A DNA stretch of 64,000 bases from JAAZBA01 sp964461815 (GCA_964461815.1 CAYWVF010000005.1:1-64000), one strand, 5' to 3'. Shown: positions 8,133-17,279, counted from the first letter of the stretch. A program made the numbers and translations. Notes: generated from the sequence alone by a model not told the origin.

Positions 8133-8513
8133 ATGACAATCAATATAGATCCTACCCTTTTGCGAAATTCAGCCGACAGCTTGAATTCGGTCATATCGAC
8201 CCTAAACGATATTGAAAGCAAGATGGATAAAGCTCGCGGAGATATACAAGTCGGTTGGCAAAGTGAATATACCGATTTGTACTTGGAAAAATACGGTGAT
8301 GTTCACAATAAGCTTTCACATCTGATCACCGAAATCACCAACGCACAAAAGGCTCTGCGTAATACGGCAAATACTGTAGAAGCAACTGAACAAAAAATAA
8401 TGCAGCTTATGAATAATAAATCGATGGGCTCAGATTCTACCGCTATAGGTATTTCAGTAAAACGTTCAGCGCAATATATCGCTCAAAACATCATCGATAA
8501 AAGCAACAAATAA
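8133..8513 (+). CDS. WXG100-like protein 3 with C-terminal extension
   Basis: Start ATG at 8133, 8 nt after AAAGGAGGTG. The 126-residue product has a WXG100-type hairpin with GWQSEYTDLY at the turn, then about 30 extra residues with a basic, Ser-rich end. No clear YxxxE motif is present, unlike the neighbours, so it may travel as the partner of another Esx-like protein. An upstream in-frame start would overlap the previous gene and lacks a ribosome site. Confidence 0.75.
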   Translation: MTINIDPTLLRNSADSLNSVISTLNDIESKMDKARGDIQVGWQSEYTDLYLEKYGDVHNKLSHLITEITNAQKALRNTANTVEATEQKIMQLMNNKSMGSDSTAIGISVKRSAQYIAQNIIDKSNK

Positions 8514-8549
8514 AATACATATAATTTACAAAAAGAAAGAGGTAATATC

Positions 8550-8846
8550 ATGGCAGAAATCAAAGTATCAACCGAAGGAATGAAAGGTGTAGTCACTGAA
8601 TTCAATCGTAAAATCAGTGACTGGAACAACATGGTCGATAATATCTGGTCTCTTCTTAGAGAGCTCGACAGTATGTGGGATGGTGATGCAAACGAAGCAT
8701 TCAATGCGCTTATTGCAGAAGATAAGCCTAAATTCACCAGTCTTTCTTCAATGATGGAAACATATAAGAACGCTATCACAACAGCTGCCGAAAAATACGA
8801 AAACGGCGAAAAAGAAATTAAAGACATCGTCACTGCTCGTGCATAA
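8550..8846 (+). CDS. WXG100 protein 4 (EsxA-like)
   Basis: A canonical 98-residue WXG100 protein: helix 1, turn MWDGDANEAF (W-x-G), helix 2, and YENGE near the C-terminus (YxxxE). A good AGAGGT ribosome site precedes it. This and the next gene are the most typical EsxA/EsxB-like members of the cluster and are probably the abundant substrates. Confidence 0.88.
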   Translation: MAEIKVSTEGMKGVVTEFNRKISDWNNMVDNIWSLLRELDSMWDGDANEAFNALIAEDKPKFTSLSSMMETYKNAITTAAEKYENGEKEIKDIVTARA

Positions 8847-8878
8847 GTTAAATTTTAATATACGAAAGGAATACAGAT

Positions 8879-9196
8879 ATGGCTAATATTTTGAAAGTAA
8901 CACCTTCTGAAGTAGAGGCAAAAGCGACTGAAATTTTGAAGCTAGAGGGAGAGATGGACACTTTACTTACAAATCTTGACAACCAAACCGTCGATATGAT
9001 AAATAATGATTGGATCGGTGACGCCGGCAATGCATACCAGAACCAGTTTAAAGTTCTTTACACGCAGGTATCCAAATCTCTCGGTGTTATTCAGCAGCAC
9101 GCAAACAACCTTTCTAAAGCAGCTAAGCGTTATGCAGAAGTCGAAACTGCGCAGGCAAACGCTGTTTCAGGACTTGATGCTACCGATATTTTCTAA
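8879..9196 (+). CDS. WXG100 protein 5 (EsxB-like)
   Basis: A 105-residue WXG100 protein with turn DWIGDAGNAY and a YAEVE secretion motif followed by a flexible tail ending TDIF. An exposed C-terminal tail after YxxxE is the feature that EsxB/CFP-10-type proteins present to the EssC motor. The gene follows an AAAGGA site 32 bp after WXG100 protein 4, so the two are probably co-translated partners. A hairpin follows the stop. Confidence 0.88.
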   Translation: MANILKVTPSEVEAKATEILKLEGEMDTLLTNLDNQTVDMINNDWIGDAGNAYQNQFKVLYTQVSKSLGVIQQHANNLSKAAKRYAEVETAQANAVSGLDATDIF

Positions 9197-9209
9197 ATAA
9201 ACAACAAAA

Positions 9210-9247
9210 GAACGGAGAAGCGTGACGTTTGTAACGTTCCTCCGTTC
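9210..9247 (+). terminator. Hairpin after the WXG100 cluster (attenuator or stabiliser)
   Basis: The outer stem GAACGGAG/CTCCGTTC (9210-9217, 9240-9247) holds an inner stem ACGTT/AACGT with a 3-nt loop. There is no U tract, so full termination is doubtful. It may cut expression of the downstream genes or protect the esx transcript. Confidence 0.4.
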
Positions 9248-9268
9248 CATTTACAAATATATAGTAAT

Positions 9269-9886
9269 ATGAAATTTCATGTTATAACAGAGCTACTGGC
9301 ATCATCCGTTAATACACTGGTAGAGCTTCAACAGCAGTTGGACAACGAATGCTCGACGATCCGGAGAGTCGTCGACAGCTTATATGACCAATCTGTTTCT
9401 CAGGATGGCTTACACAGTATATTAAAAAAATCGAACGAGCTTTGTAAAGAAACAGAACAGCTTGCACTCATGTTAAAACAGGTCGAGCGCATTTACGATG
9501 ATACAGAAAATCGTGTTCTTGACACTGTCAATCAGTTGTCCGCAGTTCAAGATCGCAGCATGTTAGCTCGCGAAAAAACATTATACTGCCGGAAAGTAGA
9601 TTCACCGGACTTTGAAGAGTTTCCTGAGAGGTATATCAAATTCTCACCTGTCGTTTCCGGAATTTTACGTGCACGCTTTAATAATTTTACCAATTTATTT
9701 CCTCCAAATATAAACGAATGCCCCAAGATATTGAACAAGGCATTTCCTTTACTCGATAACCAATGTGACGAATGGTTAAAATCAAAGCTTTTGGATTGGA
9801 CAAAAGAAAAGCTTATATACTACACCAACCATATCCCATATAAATCAGATATGGAAACAATTAACACAGCAAATATATTCCAGTAA
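9269..9886 (+). CDS. WXG/LXG-like secreted-protein candidate, 205 aa
   Basis: The N-terminal 90 residues are helical (LASSVNTLVELQQQLDNE and on) with a YDDTE match to YxxxE near residue 75, like the targeting modules of type VII substrates. The second half is unlike any family I recognise, with aromatic and Pro residues (RYIKFSPV, NLFPPNINECPK) and ending ANIFQ. No signal peptide or membrane helix is seen. The start ATG has no clear ribosome site and follows the hairpin, so translation may be weak or the start wrong. Probably a substrate or accessory factor. Confidence 0.6.
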   Translation: MKFHVITELLASSVNTLVELQQQLDNECSTIRRVVDSLYDQSVSQDGLHSILKKSNELCKETEQLALMLKQVERIYDDTENRVLDTVNQLSAVQDRSMLAREKTLYCRKVDSPDFEEFPERYIKFSPVVSGILRARFNNFTNLFPPNINECPKILNKAFPLLDNQCDEWLKSKLLDWTKEKLIYYTNHIPYKSDMETINTANIFQ

Positions 9887-9912
9887 ATTCATTGAAACCG
9901 GGAGCTGAATGT

Positions 9913-10857
9913 ATGGCAAAGTACAATATCGATCTTTATCAAACGACTAAGATAATTCCACTATTAAATTCCTGTAATTCTCAGATAAGCAATACTGAAA
10001 AAACTATATCCAAAGTTGTGGATTGTTTACAGACCCAATCCGGCTTTGATCTATATAAGATCAGCATCGAGCTATGCATACTTATGAATACGATAGATAG
10101 TATAACCGGAGACATAGGATTATTGTCGGAAGCTCTGGCTTATGTTGAATACAAAAGCGGCGATGCGGATCAGCTGGCATACACTATTTTTCACAATCGT
10201 ATATCCCCGAACAAAAATAAAGCTATCGATGAAGATACCGAAAACGCAACGGTGATTATTATAAACGATAATGGTGAGGATGATAATACTATTCACATTA
10301 TCCCGACAATACGTTCGGAAGATGGTCAAAAAGCTCCTGACGGACTAACAAATTACCCCTACAGCAATGAAAGCTGTAATTACAATGGAAATAATTATGA
10401 CGATTTTTGGGTACTCCCCGGTTTTAACAAAGACGCATGCATGAATCAAAATGAGCTTGACCATCCAGATCGAAGCATAATGTGTACATCAACCGCACAA
10501 TCGATCGCATATTTAATAAAAAACGGTGTATACACGGATCCACGGTCAACATGGAACGGTCAAACAAAATGGACCTATAGTGATTCATTGACAGAAACAA
10601 AAACATGGACAGAAGCTCAGAAGCTGGAAAAAACATATGAACTGATCACGAATGGTTCACCGGTTATTCTAAGCATGGAATCTCCGTCTTGGCACACTGT
10701 AACGGTGGTAGGCATACAGAAAGGTGCAGATATCAACAATCTAAGTTATGATGATTTTCTGATCGTTGATCCCTGGGACGGAAAGGTAAAAAAGCTTTCC
10801 GAGCAAAGTCGCACCATAGGTGATAACAGCGGCTGGTCATTAAAGATTCCAAAGTAA
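9913..10857 (+). CDS. Type VII-linked protein with C39-like cysteine peptidase domain
   Basis: ATG at 9913 follows GGGAG by 8 nt; an in-frame ATG at 9892 lacks a site. The product is 314 residues. Residues 1 to about 95 form a helical targeting-like domain. A charged linker follows (TVIIINDNGEDDNTIHII), then a papain-fold C39-like domain: MCTSTAQSIAYL around the candidate catalytic Cys, SWHTVTVVGI with His, and VDPWDG with Asp. This order (C, H, D) fits the C39/papain-like fold. C39 peptidases cut leader peptides after GG or attack peptides; in a type VII operon it could be a secreted effector or process a substrate. No signal peptide and no adjacent obvious immunity gene. Confidence 0.68.
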   Translation: MAKYNIDLYQTTKIIPLLNSCNSQISNTEKTISKVVDCLQTQSGFDLYKISIELCILMNTIDSITGDIGLLSEALAYVEYKSGDADQLAYTIFHNRISPNKNKAIDEDTENATVIIINDNGEDDNTIHIIPTIRSEDGQKAPDGLTNYPYSNESCNYNGNNYDDFWVLPGFNKDACMNQNELDHPDRSIMCTSTAQSIAYLIKNGVYTDPRSTWNGQTKWTYSDSLTETKTWTEAQKLEKTYELITNGSPVILSMESPSWHTVTVVGIQKGADINNLSYDDFLIVDPWDGKVKKLSEQSRTIGDNSGWSLKIPK

Positions 10858-10941
10858 AGTGCTCCCCACAACGAGATATTTTGAAATAAAGCAAAGCATC
10901 AATGTTACCGGATATAAAAAATATGTATAAGGATAAGTCAT

Positions 10942-12366
10942 ATGAGTAAATTTTACATAGACACAGAAGCCATAAGAAATTTATCTGCTGATTTGAAAAA
11001 TTTATCCAAAGTATTGTCGGACGCTAAGGAAATCCCATCCACCATATCAAACAGACTACATATGTCTCTGCAACAAGGGTACAATCTATCATCGATCAAA
11101 GCTGAGCTTCGCTCTCTATCGAAAGATATCGCATCGGCTTGCAGCAATTTAGATCTTCTTGCAACCGGACTGGAATATACACTAAATGAATCAGCATCAT
11201 CGGACATACTGACGTTGTCAAAATTTTTCGATATCCCTGCATCAGTTTTAACAGGTGAGAGGATCGTTGGAAATTATGATATCACCGCTGAATTTATAAA
11301 CAACGCAGATAACACGCTCCATTCCATCGCAATCGGATTGGCTGCTGATCCAATAGAAAATTTAAAAGGTCTTCTCAACAATATTTTCGATTGGGCGCCC
11401 AAAATGTGGGATACGTTGCCTGAAAAAATTGTTCGAGACAGTCTGACGAAATTTATATCTGAGTTACTGAAAGATGAGAATTTTTCGAATCAAAATATGG
11501 ATAAGTTCAAAGGTGTCATTAACAGCGAACAATACGAAAATTTAATGCAATATATCGACACTGCTCTGGAAACAGGTAAGCTAATCACAGAGGCAGACAT
11601 TGCTGATATATGTCGGATCGATGTTAGTGAATTAAGGGAAAATGATTTTCTAAGGTTCCTGCTCCAAGAAGACAATCTGCATTTTCTAAGCGAAATATCC
11701 GATAGATTAGAAAATACGACCGACAATTTTAACACCTTAGCCGATCTTGCTTTTGATTCCTCTGATATTATTCAAAAAATATTCGGCGACTTTTACGATG
11801 AGATATCTGCTTTAGAAAATATAAGGAGAGCATTGCTTGATAGCGGATATAATAATGACACTGTTAACAGTGTCATAGACCAAATGCTTTTTGAATATCG
11901 TAATCAATATTATTCGGCGGCTTTTGATTGTGTCGAGCACTTGTCAGATATTGGCATTGATGTATTAATTGATGGTGTCGGCGGCAAAACATTAACTACT
12001 CTTCTCACTATCAAGGATACAGCTTGTTCGTTAGTCGGACTCGATGACCAGGCAGACTACCTTTCGACAATATATGCAACCAACCAGTATTCCGATGCAC
12101 TTGTGGATAAATACGAATATTACTCCGAGAAAATTCAATCCGGAAATTACAATCAAGCTGATGTTGAACAGTGTTCACGATACTTATCGATGGCTACCAC
12201 AGCAAAGATTCAAGAATATGACGCTTTAGTCAAACTACATGAAGATGCTTTAAACAGTGTGAGCGGAGTATTTGCCAGTGCCGAAGATCGTGAGAGCGTT
12301 ACTTTATACATTCAAAAGCTTAAAAATGAGATCACTCGCTTAGAAAATATGAGAGCGCTCGCTTAG
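10942..12366 (+). CDS. Large helical T7SS-associated protein, unknown
   Basis: I do not recognise this 474-residue protein as a named family. It is almost entirely helical and acidic, with a WXG/LXG-like N-terminal region (IRNLSADLKNLSKVL, later ATGLEYTLNES), and no transmembrane segment or signal peptide. The centre contains a Gly-rich turn (DVLIDGVGGKTLTTLL) that could be a short amphipathic or membrane-inserting helix. AAGGATA precedes the ATG. Its N-terminal resemblance to the two upstream proteins suggests a family of substrates sharing a targeting domain with different C-termini. Confidence 0.6.
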   Translation: MSKFYIDTEAIRNLSADLKNLSKVLSDAKEIPSTISNRLHMSLQQGYNLSSIKAELRSLSKDIASACSNLDLLATGLEYTLNESASSDILTLSKFFDIPASVLTGERIVGNYDITAEFINNADNTLHSIAIGLAADPIENLKGLLNNIFDWAPKMWDTLPEKIVRDSLTKFISELLKDENFSNQNMDKFKGVINSEQYENLMQYIDTALETGKLITEADIADICRIDVSELRENDFLRFLLQEDNLHFLSEISDRLENTTDNFNTLADLAFDSSDIIQKIFGDFYDEISALENIRRALLDSGYNNDTVNSVIDQMLFEYRNQYYSAAFDCVEHLSDIGIDVLIDGVGGKTLTTLLTIKDTACSLVGLDDQADYLSTIYATNQYSDALVDKYEYYSEKIQSGNYNQADVEQCSRYLSMATTAKIQEYDALVKLHEDALNSVSGVFASAEDRESVTLYIQKLKNEITRLENMRALA

Positions 12367-12402
12367 AAAATATGTAATTACTATATATGGAGGTTCTTCG
12401 AA

Positions 12403-13143
12403 ATGTTAAAGATCACATTCGAAACGACATCCAAGCAAGGTGCCAGAGATCTGAATGAAGATTCAACTTTTAAGTATATTATCGGTAATACCGGCATTTT
12501 TGCTATTGCTGACGGTTTAGGCGGACACGGTCGCGGAGAGGTCGCTTCTCAGACCGTAGTGCAAAAGTTGAACGAGATATGTTCAGATAAGGATCACACG
12601 GTCGAGCAACATCTGAATTTATCCGAAGCTTTCGATTTATGTCAGCAAAGGTTGTTATCAAAGCAGAAAGAGCTTAATGCTCTCGACGAAATGAAAACAA
12701 CGTTGACACTTCTGAAAATATCCGGCGACTCTGTTTCGTGGGGACATGTAGGCGACACTCGCTTATATGCATTCAAACGAGGTCGGGTCGTCTACCGCAC
12801 TTTAGATCACAGTGTTCCGCAAATGCTCGTTTTATCGGGCGATATTCCTGAGCGTAAGATCAGATATCATCCAGACAGGAATCTGCTGTTAAAGGTAATG
12901 GGTGTTGAATGGGAAGAACCACAATATGAAATTTCCGACGATCATGATATTTCAAAATACGATTCTTTCTTACTATGCTCGGATGGCTTTTGGGAACTGA
13001 TCAACGAAAGGCAGATGTGTTCATGTTTACGCAAAAGTAAAACTGTAAATGATTGGATAGAACAAATGACTGCGATCGTCGAAAAAAACGGTAAGGGAAA
13101 AGATATGGATAACTACTCTGCAACAGGAGTGTGGCTTCGCTGA
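12403..13143 (+). CDS. PP2C-family Ser/Thr protein phosphatase 1
   Basis: Metal-dependent phosphatase that removes phosphate from Ser/Thr. The 246 residues carry the family motifs in order: NED near 18, IADGLGGHG with metal-binding D37, GHVGDTRLY, LLCSDGFWE, and the C-terminal DNYS, which replaces the usual DN-[AT]-T but keeps the metal-binding Asp. A strong GGAGG site precedes it. Together with the second phosphatase, the FHA protein and the two kinases downstream it forms a reversible phosphorylation module in the secretion operon. Confidence 0.88.
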   Translation: MLKITFETTSKQGARDLNEDSTFKYIIGNTGIFAIADGLGGHGRGEVASQTVVQKLNEICSDKDHTVEQHLNLSEAFDLCQQRLLSKQKELNALDEMKTTLTLLKISGDSVSWGHVGDTRLYAFKRGRVVYRTLDHSVPQMLVLSGDIPERKIRYHPDRNLLLKVMGVEWEEPQYEISDDHDISKYDSFLLCSDGFWELINERQMCSCLRKSKTVNDWIEQMTAIVEKNGKGKDMDNYSATGVWLR

Positions 13144-13161
13144 ATTGTATAGGTAATTGTA

Positions 13162-13947
13162 ATGAATAAAGTAACGTATAAATTCAATGATTTTCAATGT
13201 GATATTGCATGGATATCCGAGCTTGGTTCAAGAGATGAACAGCAGGATTCATATTATATCAATCACAATGACGATAGCGTACTTGCTGTTGTTTGTGATG
13301 GTATGGGAGGTCTAAACGACGGAGGCGCTGCCAGTACTATTGTTACGTTAAAAATTGGCGAGCTGTATAAGAAGAAATCCGGTGCAGAAGCTTTCCCTGA
13401 TTTTTTCACTACAGCTTCCGACATATTAGATGAAGCCGTAAATATTTTTAACAAGCAGGCGGACAGCAGAAGCAGATCCGGTACAACTATAGTCGCTTCG
13501 GCTATTCAAAACAGAAATCTGTATTGGTTTTCATGCGGTGATAGTCGAATGTATATTATACGTGATGGGGAAATAGCTCAAATCACGCAGGATCACAATT
13601 ATCAAAGCCGATTAAAAGATATGCTGGCGAATAAAGAACTGACTAAAAACCAGTATGTGTACGAATCCTCTCGAGGTGATGCTTTGATCAGCTATATAGG
13701 CATGGGTGGTATCGATCTGATCGACATTAACACATCTCCTTTCAAATTACAGAGTAAGGATATCATTATTCTTGCATCTGACGGATTATATAAAGCATTA
13801 ACAGACGAGATGATATTGGATATTGTTCGTAAAAATTCGGAAGTCTCGAAAATCAGAGATATATTAGTAAAAAAAGCAAAAGAAATGTGCAAAAATGTCC
13901 AGGATAACACAACAATAATTGTCATACAGATATTTTATTTGCAATGA
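13162..13947 (+). CDS. PP2C-family Ser/Thr protein phosphatase 2
   Basis: A second phosphatase, 261 residues, only distantly like the first. Motifs: RDEQQDSYY, VVCDGMGGLNDG with D46, CGDSRMYIIRDG, ILASDGLYKALTD and VQDNTTIIVIQ. All metal ligands appear present. It starts 18 bp after phosphatase 1 with a weak ribosome site, so translation may be coupled. Having two PP2C and two kinase genes suggests separate matched pairs or different targets. Confidence 0.88.
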   Translation: MNKVTYKFNDFQCDIAWISELGSRDEQQDSYYINHNDDSVLAVVCDGMGGLNDGGAASTIVTLKIGELYKKKSGAEAFPDFFTTASDILDEAVNIFNKQADSRSRSGTTIVASAIQNRNLYWFSCGDSRMYIIRDGEIAQITQDHNYQSRLKDMLANKELTKNQYVYESSRGDALISYIGMGGIDLIDINTSPFKLQSKDIIILASDGLYKALTDEMILDIVRKNSEVSKIRDILVKKAKEMCKNVQDNTTIIVIQIFYLQ

Positions 13948-14005
13948 ATAAGGAAATTCTGACCGTTCAAAAGATTTTATGTGATCAAGGAGTGCTGAAA
14001 TACAA

Positions 14006-15481
14006 ATGGATAAAACATCAACTACAAGTGACAATAGGTATACATATATAAGTATTATGGCAGCAATAATATTGCTGTCGCTCATAATTATTCCATTCAC
14101 AACGGGCTGGAAACAGGGATTATTCCCTGACGCCGATGATCTCGGATCCGGATTATACGATGCTCTTCAAGAGATCGCCGAAGATAGCGAATATGCCTGG
14201 CGTAATGTTGTAGTTATAGGGACATTGTTTGCAGCAATATGCGACGCCTTTTTGTTTATAGCATCTTTATGCAAGCATAAGCTGATAAGTTCTGTTTTTG
14301 CTTTGGGTGGAAGCACCACTATGGTTTGGTTCATGTGTGCGTTTATCGATATTAATGGCTTCGATGCCGTATTTGATTTTGAAAATAGCGGTACCACTAT
14401 AGGCTTTTGGATACCGTTTATTCTTTTTATTGTTTGCTCTGTTTTGGCAATAAAAATACCATACGAAGAAGACAATGAATCAACAGATCCGCAAAATGAA
14501 TTAAATAGGAGTGACGACATGAAACTGACAAAATATATGCATAACCATTACTACGACGGGAGCAAGTACACAAAATGTCCGCATTGTATTGAAAAAGGAT
14601 TTATTCCGGCAAATGATGTAAAATCTGATGAAGTAAATATAAAATCAGATACACAAACGCCGACATCTGTAAGCATCCATCCTCCTGTCGCAAGTGGTCG
14701 ATTTCAAGCATATGGACGTGCTGATTCAAAAACCGTAGACATGATATATGGAGGCAATCCGTCATCGGCAGCCTTCTTTTCCGATATAAATAAAGCCCCC
14801 GACGAGCCCAAGGTCAACAGTCAGGATAATTCTGTGGAATTCTTTTCGGATGTGCGTCCGCGAACTGACACTACCCCACATCCGCAAGCCGAAAAGTCAT
14901 TCTTTTCAGACATAAATAAAGCTCCCAACGAACCCAAGGTCAACAGTCAGGATAATTCTGAGAAACTCTTTTCGGATGTGCGTCCGCAGGCTGACACTAC
15001 CCCACATCCGCAAGTCGAAAAAGAGAGTAATGAAAAGGTTTCGTTACAAGATGAAATTTCTTCTGCACGGCATATTGCAAGTCAGGACAGTAAAACAATT
15101 GCATTTTACGACATCGATTCAACAGAGCCTGTCGTTGGATGGTTAGTTGCATTAAACGGATCTTATATCGGTGAAAGCTTCTGTTTGAAAGCCGGAAGAA
15201 ACAATATCGGCCGATGGACAAAGATGGATGTAGCTTTACCGCAGGAAGCATCGGTATCACGTGATCGCCATGCTATACTCACTTTTGATCCGTCCGGAAA
15301 GAAATTTTTTATTCAACCAGGCGAAGGCGGTGCATTAGTATACCTTAACGATAATATCCTATTGACCCCTTTGGAAATTCATGATGGGGACGTTGTAAGG
15401 CTCGGAGATTGTAGACTTCTATTCAAATCCTTATGTGGAGAAGCATTTACATGGGATACATATTTGAAAGGTAATAACTAA
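14006..15481 (+). CDS. Membrane protein with C-terminal FHA domain
   Basis: The 491-residue protein begins with four membrane helices (about 12-35, 67-90, 92-115 and 129-149), then a zinc-ribbon-like CPHC at about 191-194, a disordered linker with two near-identical 42-residue repeats containing FFSDINKAP and DNS..FSDVRP, and a C-terminal FHA domain (about 390-480: NNIGRW, SVSRDRHAILTF, GGALVYLNDN). FHA domains bind phosphothreonine. In type VI systems the analogous Fha protein is the switch acted on by a kinase/phosphatase pair; the same logic is likely here. The ribosome site AAGGAG is 13 nt from the ATG, somewhat far. Confidence 0.82.
   Translation: MDKTSTTSDNRYTYISIMAAIILLSLIIIPFTTGWKQGLFPDADDLGSGLYDALQEIAEDSEYAWRNVVVIGTLFAAICDAFLFIASLCKHKLISSVFALGGSTTMVWFMCAFIDINGFDAVFDFENSGTTIGFWIPFILFIVCSVLAIKIPYEEDNESTDPQNELNRSDDMKLTKYMHNHYYDGSKYTKCPHCIEKGFIPANDVKSDEVNIKSDTQTPTSVSIHPPVASGRFQAYGRADSKTVDMIYGGNPSSAAFFSDINKAPDEPKVNSQDNSVEFFSDVRPRTDTTPHPQAEKSFFSDINKAPNEPKVNSQDNSEKLFSDVRPQADTTPHPQVEKESNEKVSLQDEISSARHIASQDSKTIAFYDIDSTEPVVGWLVALNGSYIGESFCLKAGRNNIGRWTKMDVALPQEASVSRDRHAILTFDPSGKKFFIQPGEGGALVYLNDNILLTPLEIHDGDVVRLGDCRLLFKSLCGEAFTWDTYLKGNN
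14774..15025 (+). repeat. 126-bp tandem repeat, two copies, in the FHA gene linker
   Basis: Copies at 14774-14899 and 14900-15025 are almost identical at DNA level and encode the 42-residue linker repeat. High DNA identity points to recent duplication and possible length variation. Confidence 0.8.
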
Positions 15482-15482
15482 A

Positions 15483-17279
15483 ATGGTAAGATGCGAAAAT
15501 TGTTTTACGGAAATAGAAAGCGACGCTCTCCCCTGTCCCTATTGCAACCACGTCAAAGGGCAACCTGCTGTTGAATTATACCATATGTTTCCCGGAACAC
15601 TCATAAAAGGTCGTTATATCATAGGACAGGTCCTAGGTTTCGGTGGATTCGGTATTACATATAAAGCATGGGATAAGCAATTTGATGCCGTTGTAGCTAT
15701 CAAGGAATACTATCCAAGCGGTCTTGTAAATCGTGTTCCCGGAAATAAAAATGTCATCCTGTTTGCAGGCAATAGATATAAAGAATACAATATCGGCTTG
15801 ACTCGCTTTTTGGACGAGGCGAGAAACATGGCAAAATTTCACAAGCATCCAAACATCGTTAACATTTTTGAGTTTTTCGAGGAAAACAACACAGCTTATA
15901 TCGTCATGGAGTATTTGGACGGAATTACTCTTAATGATTTTCTGAAAACAAACGATCTGGATATTGACAGCTGTATAGATATTACACAAAAAGTATGCTC
16001 TGCATTATCTGAGATCCATTCGCAGAATATAATCCATCGTGACGTAAGCCCTGACAACATTTTCCTATGCATGAACGATACTGTTAAGCTGATAGACTTC
16101 GGTGCTGCTCGATTCTCTGCGGATGAAGAAAGGAAAATGACTATCATATTAAAGCCGGGATATGCACCTCCCGAGCAATACGATAGCGTCAATCAGCAAG
16201 GACCATGGACTGATATATATGCATTAGGTGCAACCTTATACTTAATGCTGACAAAGGTCAAGCCCGATGAATCTACAAATCGTAAGATCAATGACAAAGT
16301 AAAGGCTCCGCGTGAACTCGTTCCGGAAATATCCGAACAAATCAGCAATACGGTAATGAAGGCGATAGCTCTTGATTACCATTTTCGCTTTTCTAATATC
16401 AAAGCATTTTCCGAAGCGTTGCTGGGCAACAAGAAGGTCGATTCTTTAGATAAAGAAAAGAAAAAGCGTAAGAAACGTAGGCTCTACGGCTTATTAACAG
16501 CAGTGCTCGCCATTGTTCTCAGCTTCACAGTGTTGTTAGCCGGGATCTTAGATCAGCGATCAAATGTGACTCTGCCTGATGCGAAGATCGCATTCTGGTA
16601 TTCCACTGATATTATCAATAGTGATGCCCTGACCGAGCTGACAGAGCAATTTGAAAGCACTTACAATAATGTTGACGTTGCTCTAATTTCACAGCCACAA
16701 GCTCGACTAACGAAAGACATACCTGATACCGCAACTTTATTTATTAGCAGCTTCCTCGATCAGGCTGTATTGAACAGCTATACTGACGATATATCCGATG
16801 TGTGGAAATTCATCGATGAGAGTGAACTAATATCCTACCGGAAGGATGATCGTCAGCTGCCTCTCGGCATAGCAGTTCCGCTGCGTTATGAAAATACATC
16901 ATCACCTGCTACAATAACAACAGATTCTCGGTTCAAATTAATAAGCGGAGATGCAAAATATTATAATGGCACGAATGTTGATTATCTTTCAATTCAAAAG
17001 GAATTAGCGGGAAAATATCGTATCACTACCATGAAGAATGAGGAAGCGTACTTTACGGATTATGTTTCACTAAACAAGAATGCAAGTGACGACGAAAAGA
17101 CAGTCGCCATACGTTTTCTTGCATATCTATTGAGTGATCATGCGCAAGAAGCCTTGTATGTTAAAGGCGGTTCCGGAGCAATACCTGTTAATATTTCCGC
17201 AGCAGAAGTATTCGCCGATGTATACAGCGAATTAGCACCGCTATTTCCTATTGATAAAAAAGCTATCTTAAACAGATAA
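15483..17279 (+). CDS. Receptor Ser/Thr kinase with solute-binding-protein-like ectodomain
   Basis: The 598-residue protein starts 1 bp after the FHA gene. Order: zinc ribbon (CENC, then CPYC; residues 4-21), kinase domain about 45-315 with glycine loop GFGGFGIT, catalytic Lys74 in AIKEYYPSG, HRDVSPDN near 187 and DFGAAR near 206, a basic stretch KKKRKKRR, one membrane helix (about 335-356), and an outer domain of about 240 residues. The outer domain begins IAFWYSTDIINSDALTELTE and ends with FLAYLLSDHAQEAL and GAIPVN, a pattern seen in family-1 extracellular sugar-binding proteins. This is an unusual fusion. Kinase-fold, one helix and an outer domain is also the plan of EssB/YukC, otherwise missing here. 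Confidence 0.82.
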   Translation: MVRCENCFTEIESDALPCPYCNHVKGQPAVELYHMFPGTLIKGRYIIGQVLGFGGFGITYKAWDKQFDAVVAIKEYYPSGLVNRVPGNKNVILFAGNRYKEYNIGLTRFLDEARNMAKFHKHPNIVNIFEFFEENNTAYIVMEYLDGITLNDFLKTNDLDIDSCIDITQKVCSALSEIHSQNIIHRDVSPDNIFLCMNDTVKLIDFGAARFSADEERKMTIILKPGYAPPEQYDSVNQQGPWTDIYALGATLYLMLTKVKPDESTNRKINDKVKAPRELVPEISEQISNTVMKAIALDYHFRFSNIKAFSEALLGNKKVDSLDKEKKKRKKRRLYGLLTAVLAIVLSFTVLLAGILDQRSNVTLPDAKIAFWYSTDIINSDALTELTEQFESTYNNVDVALISQPQARLTKDIPDTATLFISSFLDQAVLNSYTDDISDVWKFIDESELISYRKDDRQLPLGIAVPLRYENTSSPATITTDSRFKLISGDAKYYNGTNVDYLSIQKELAGKYRITTMKNEEAYFTDYVSLNKNASDDEKTVAIRFLAYLLSDHAQEALYVKGGSGAIPVNISAAEVFADVYSELAPLFPIDKKAILNR

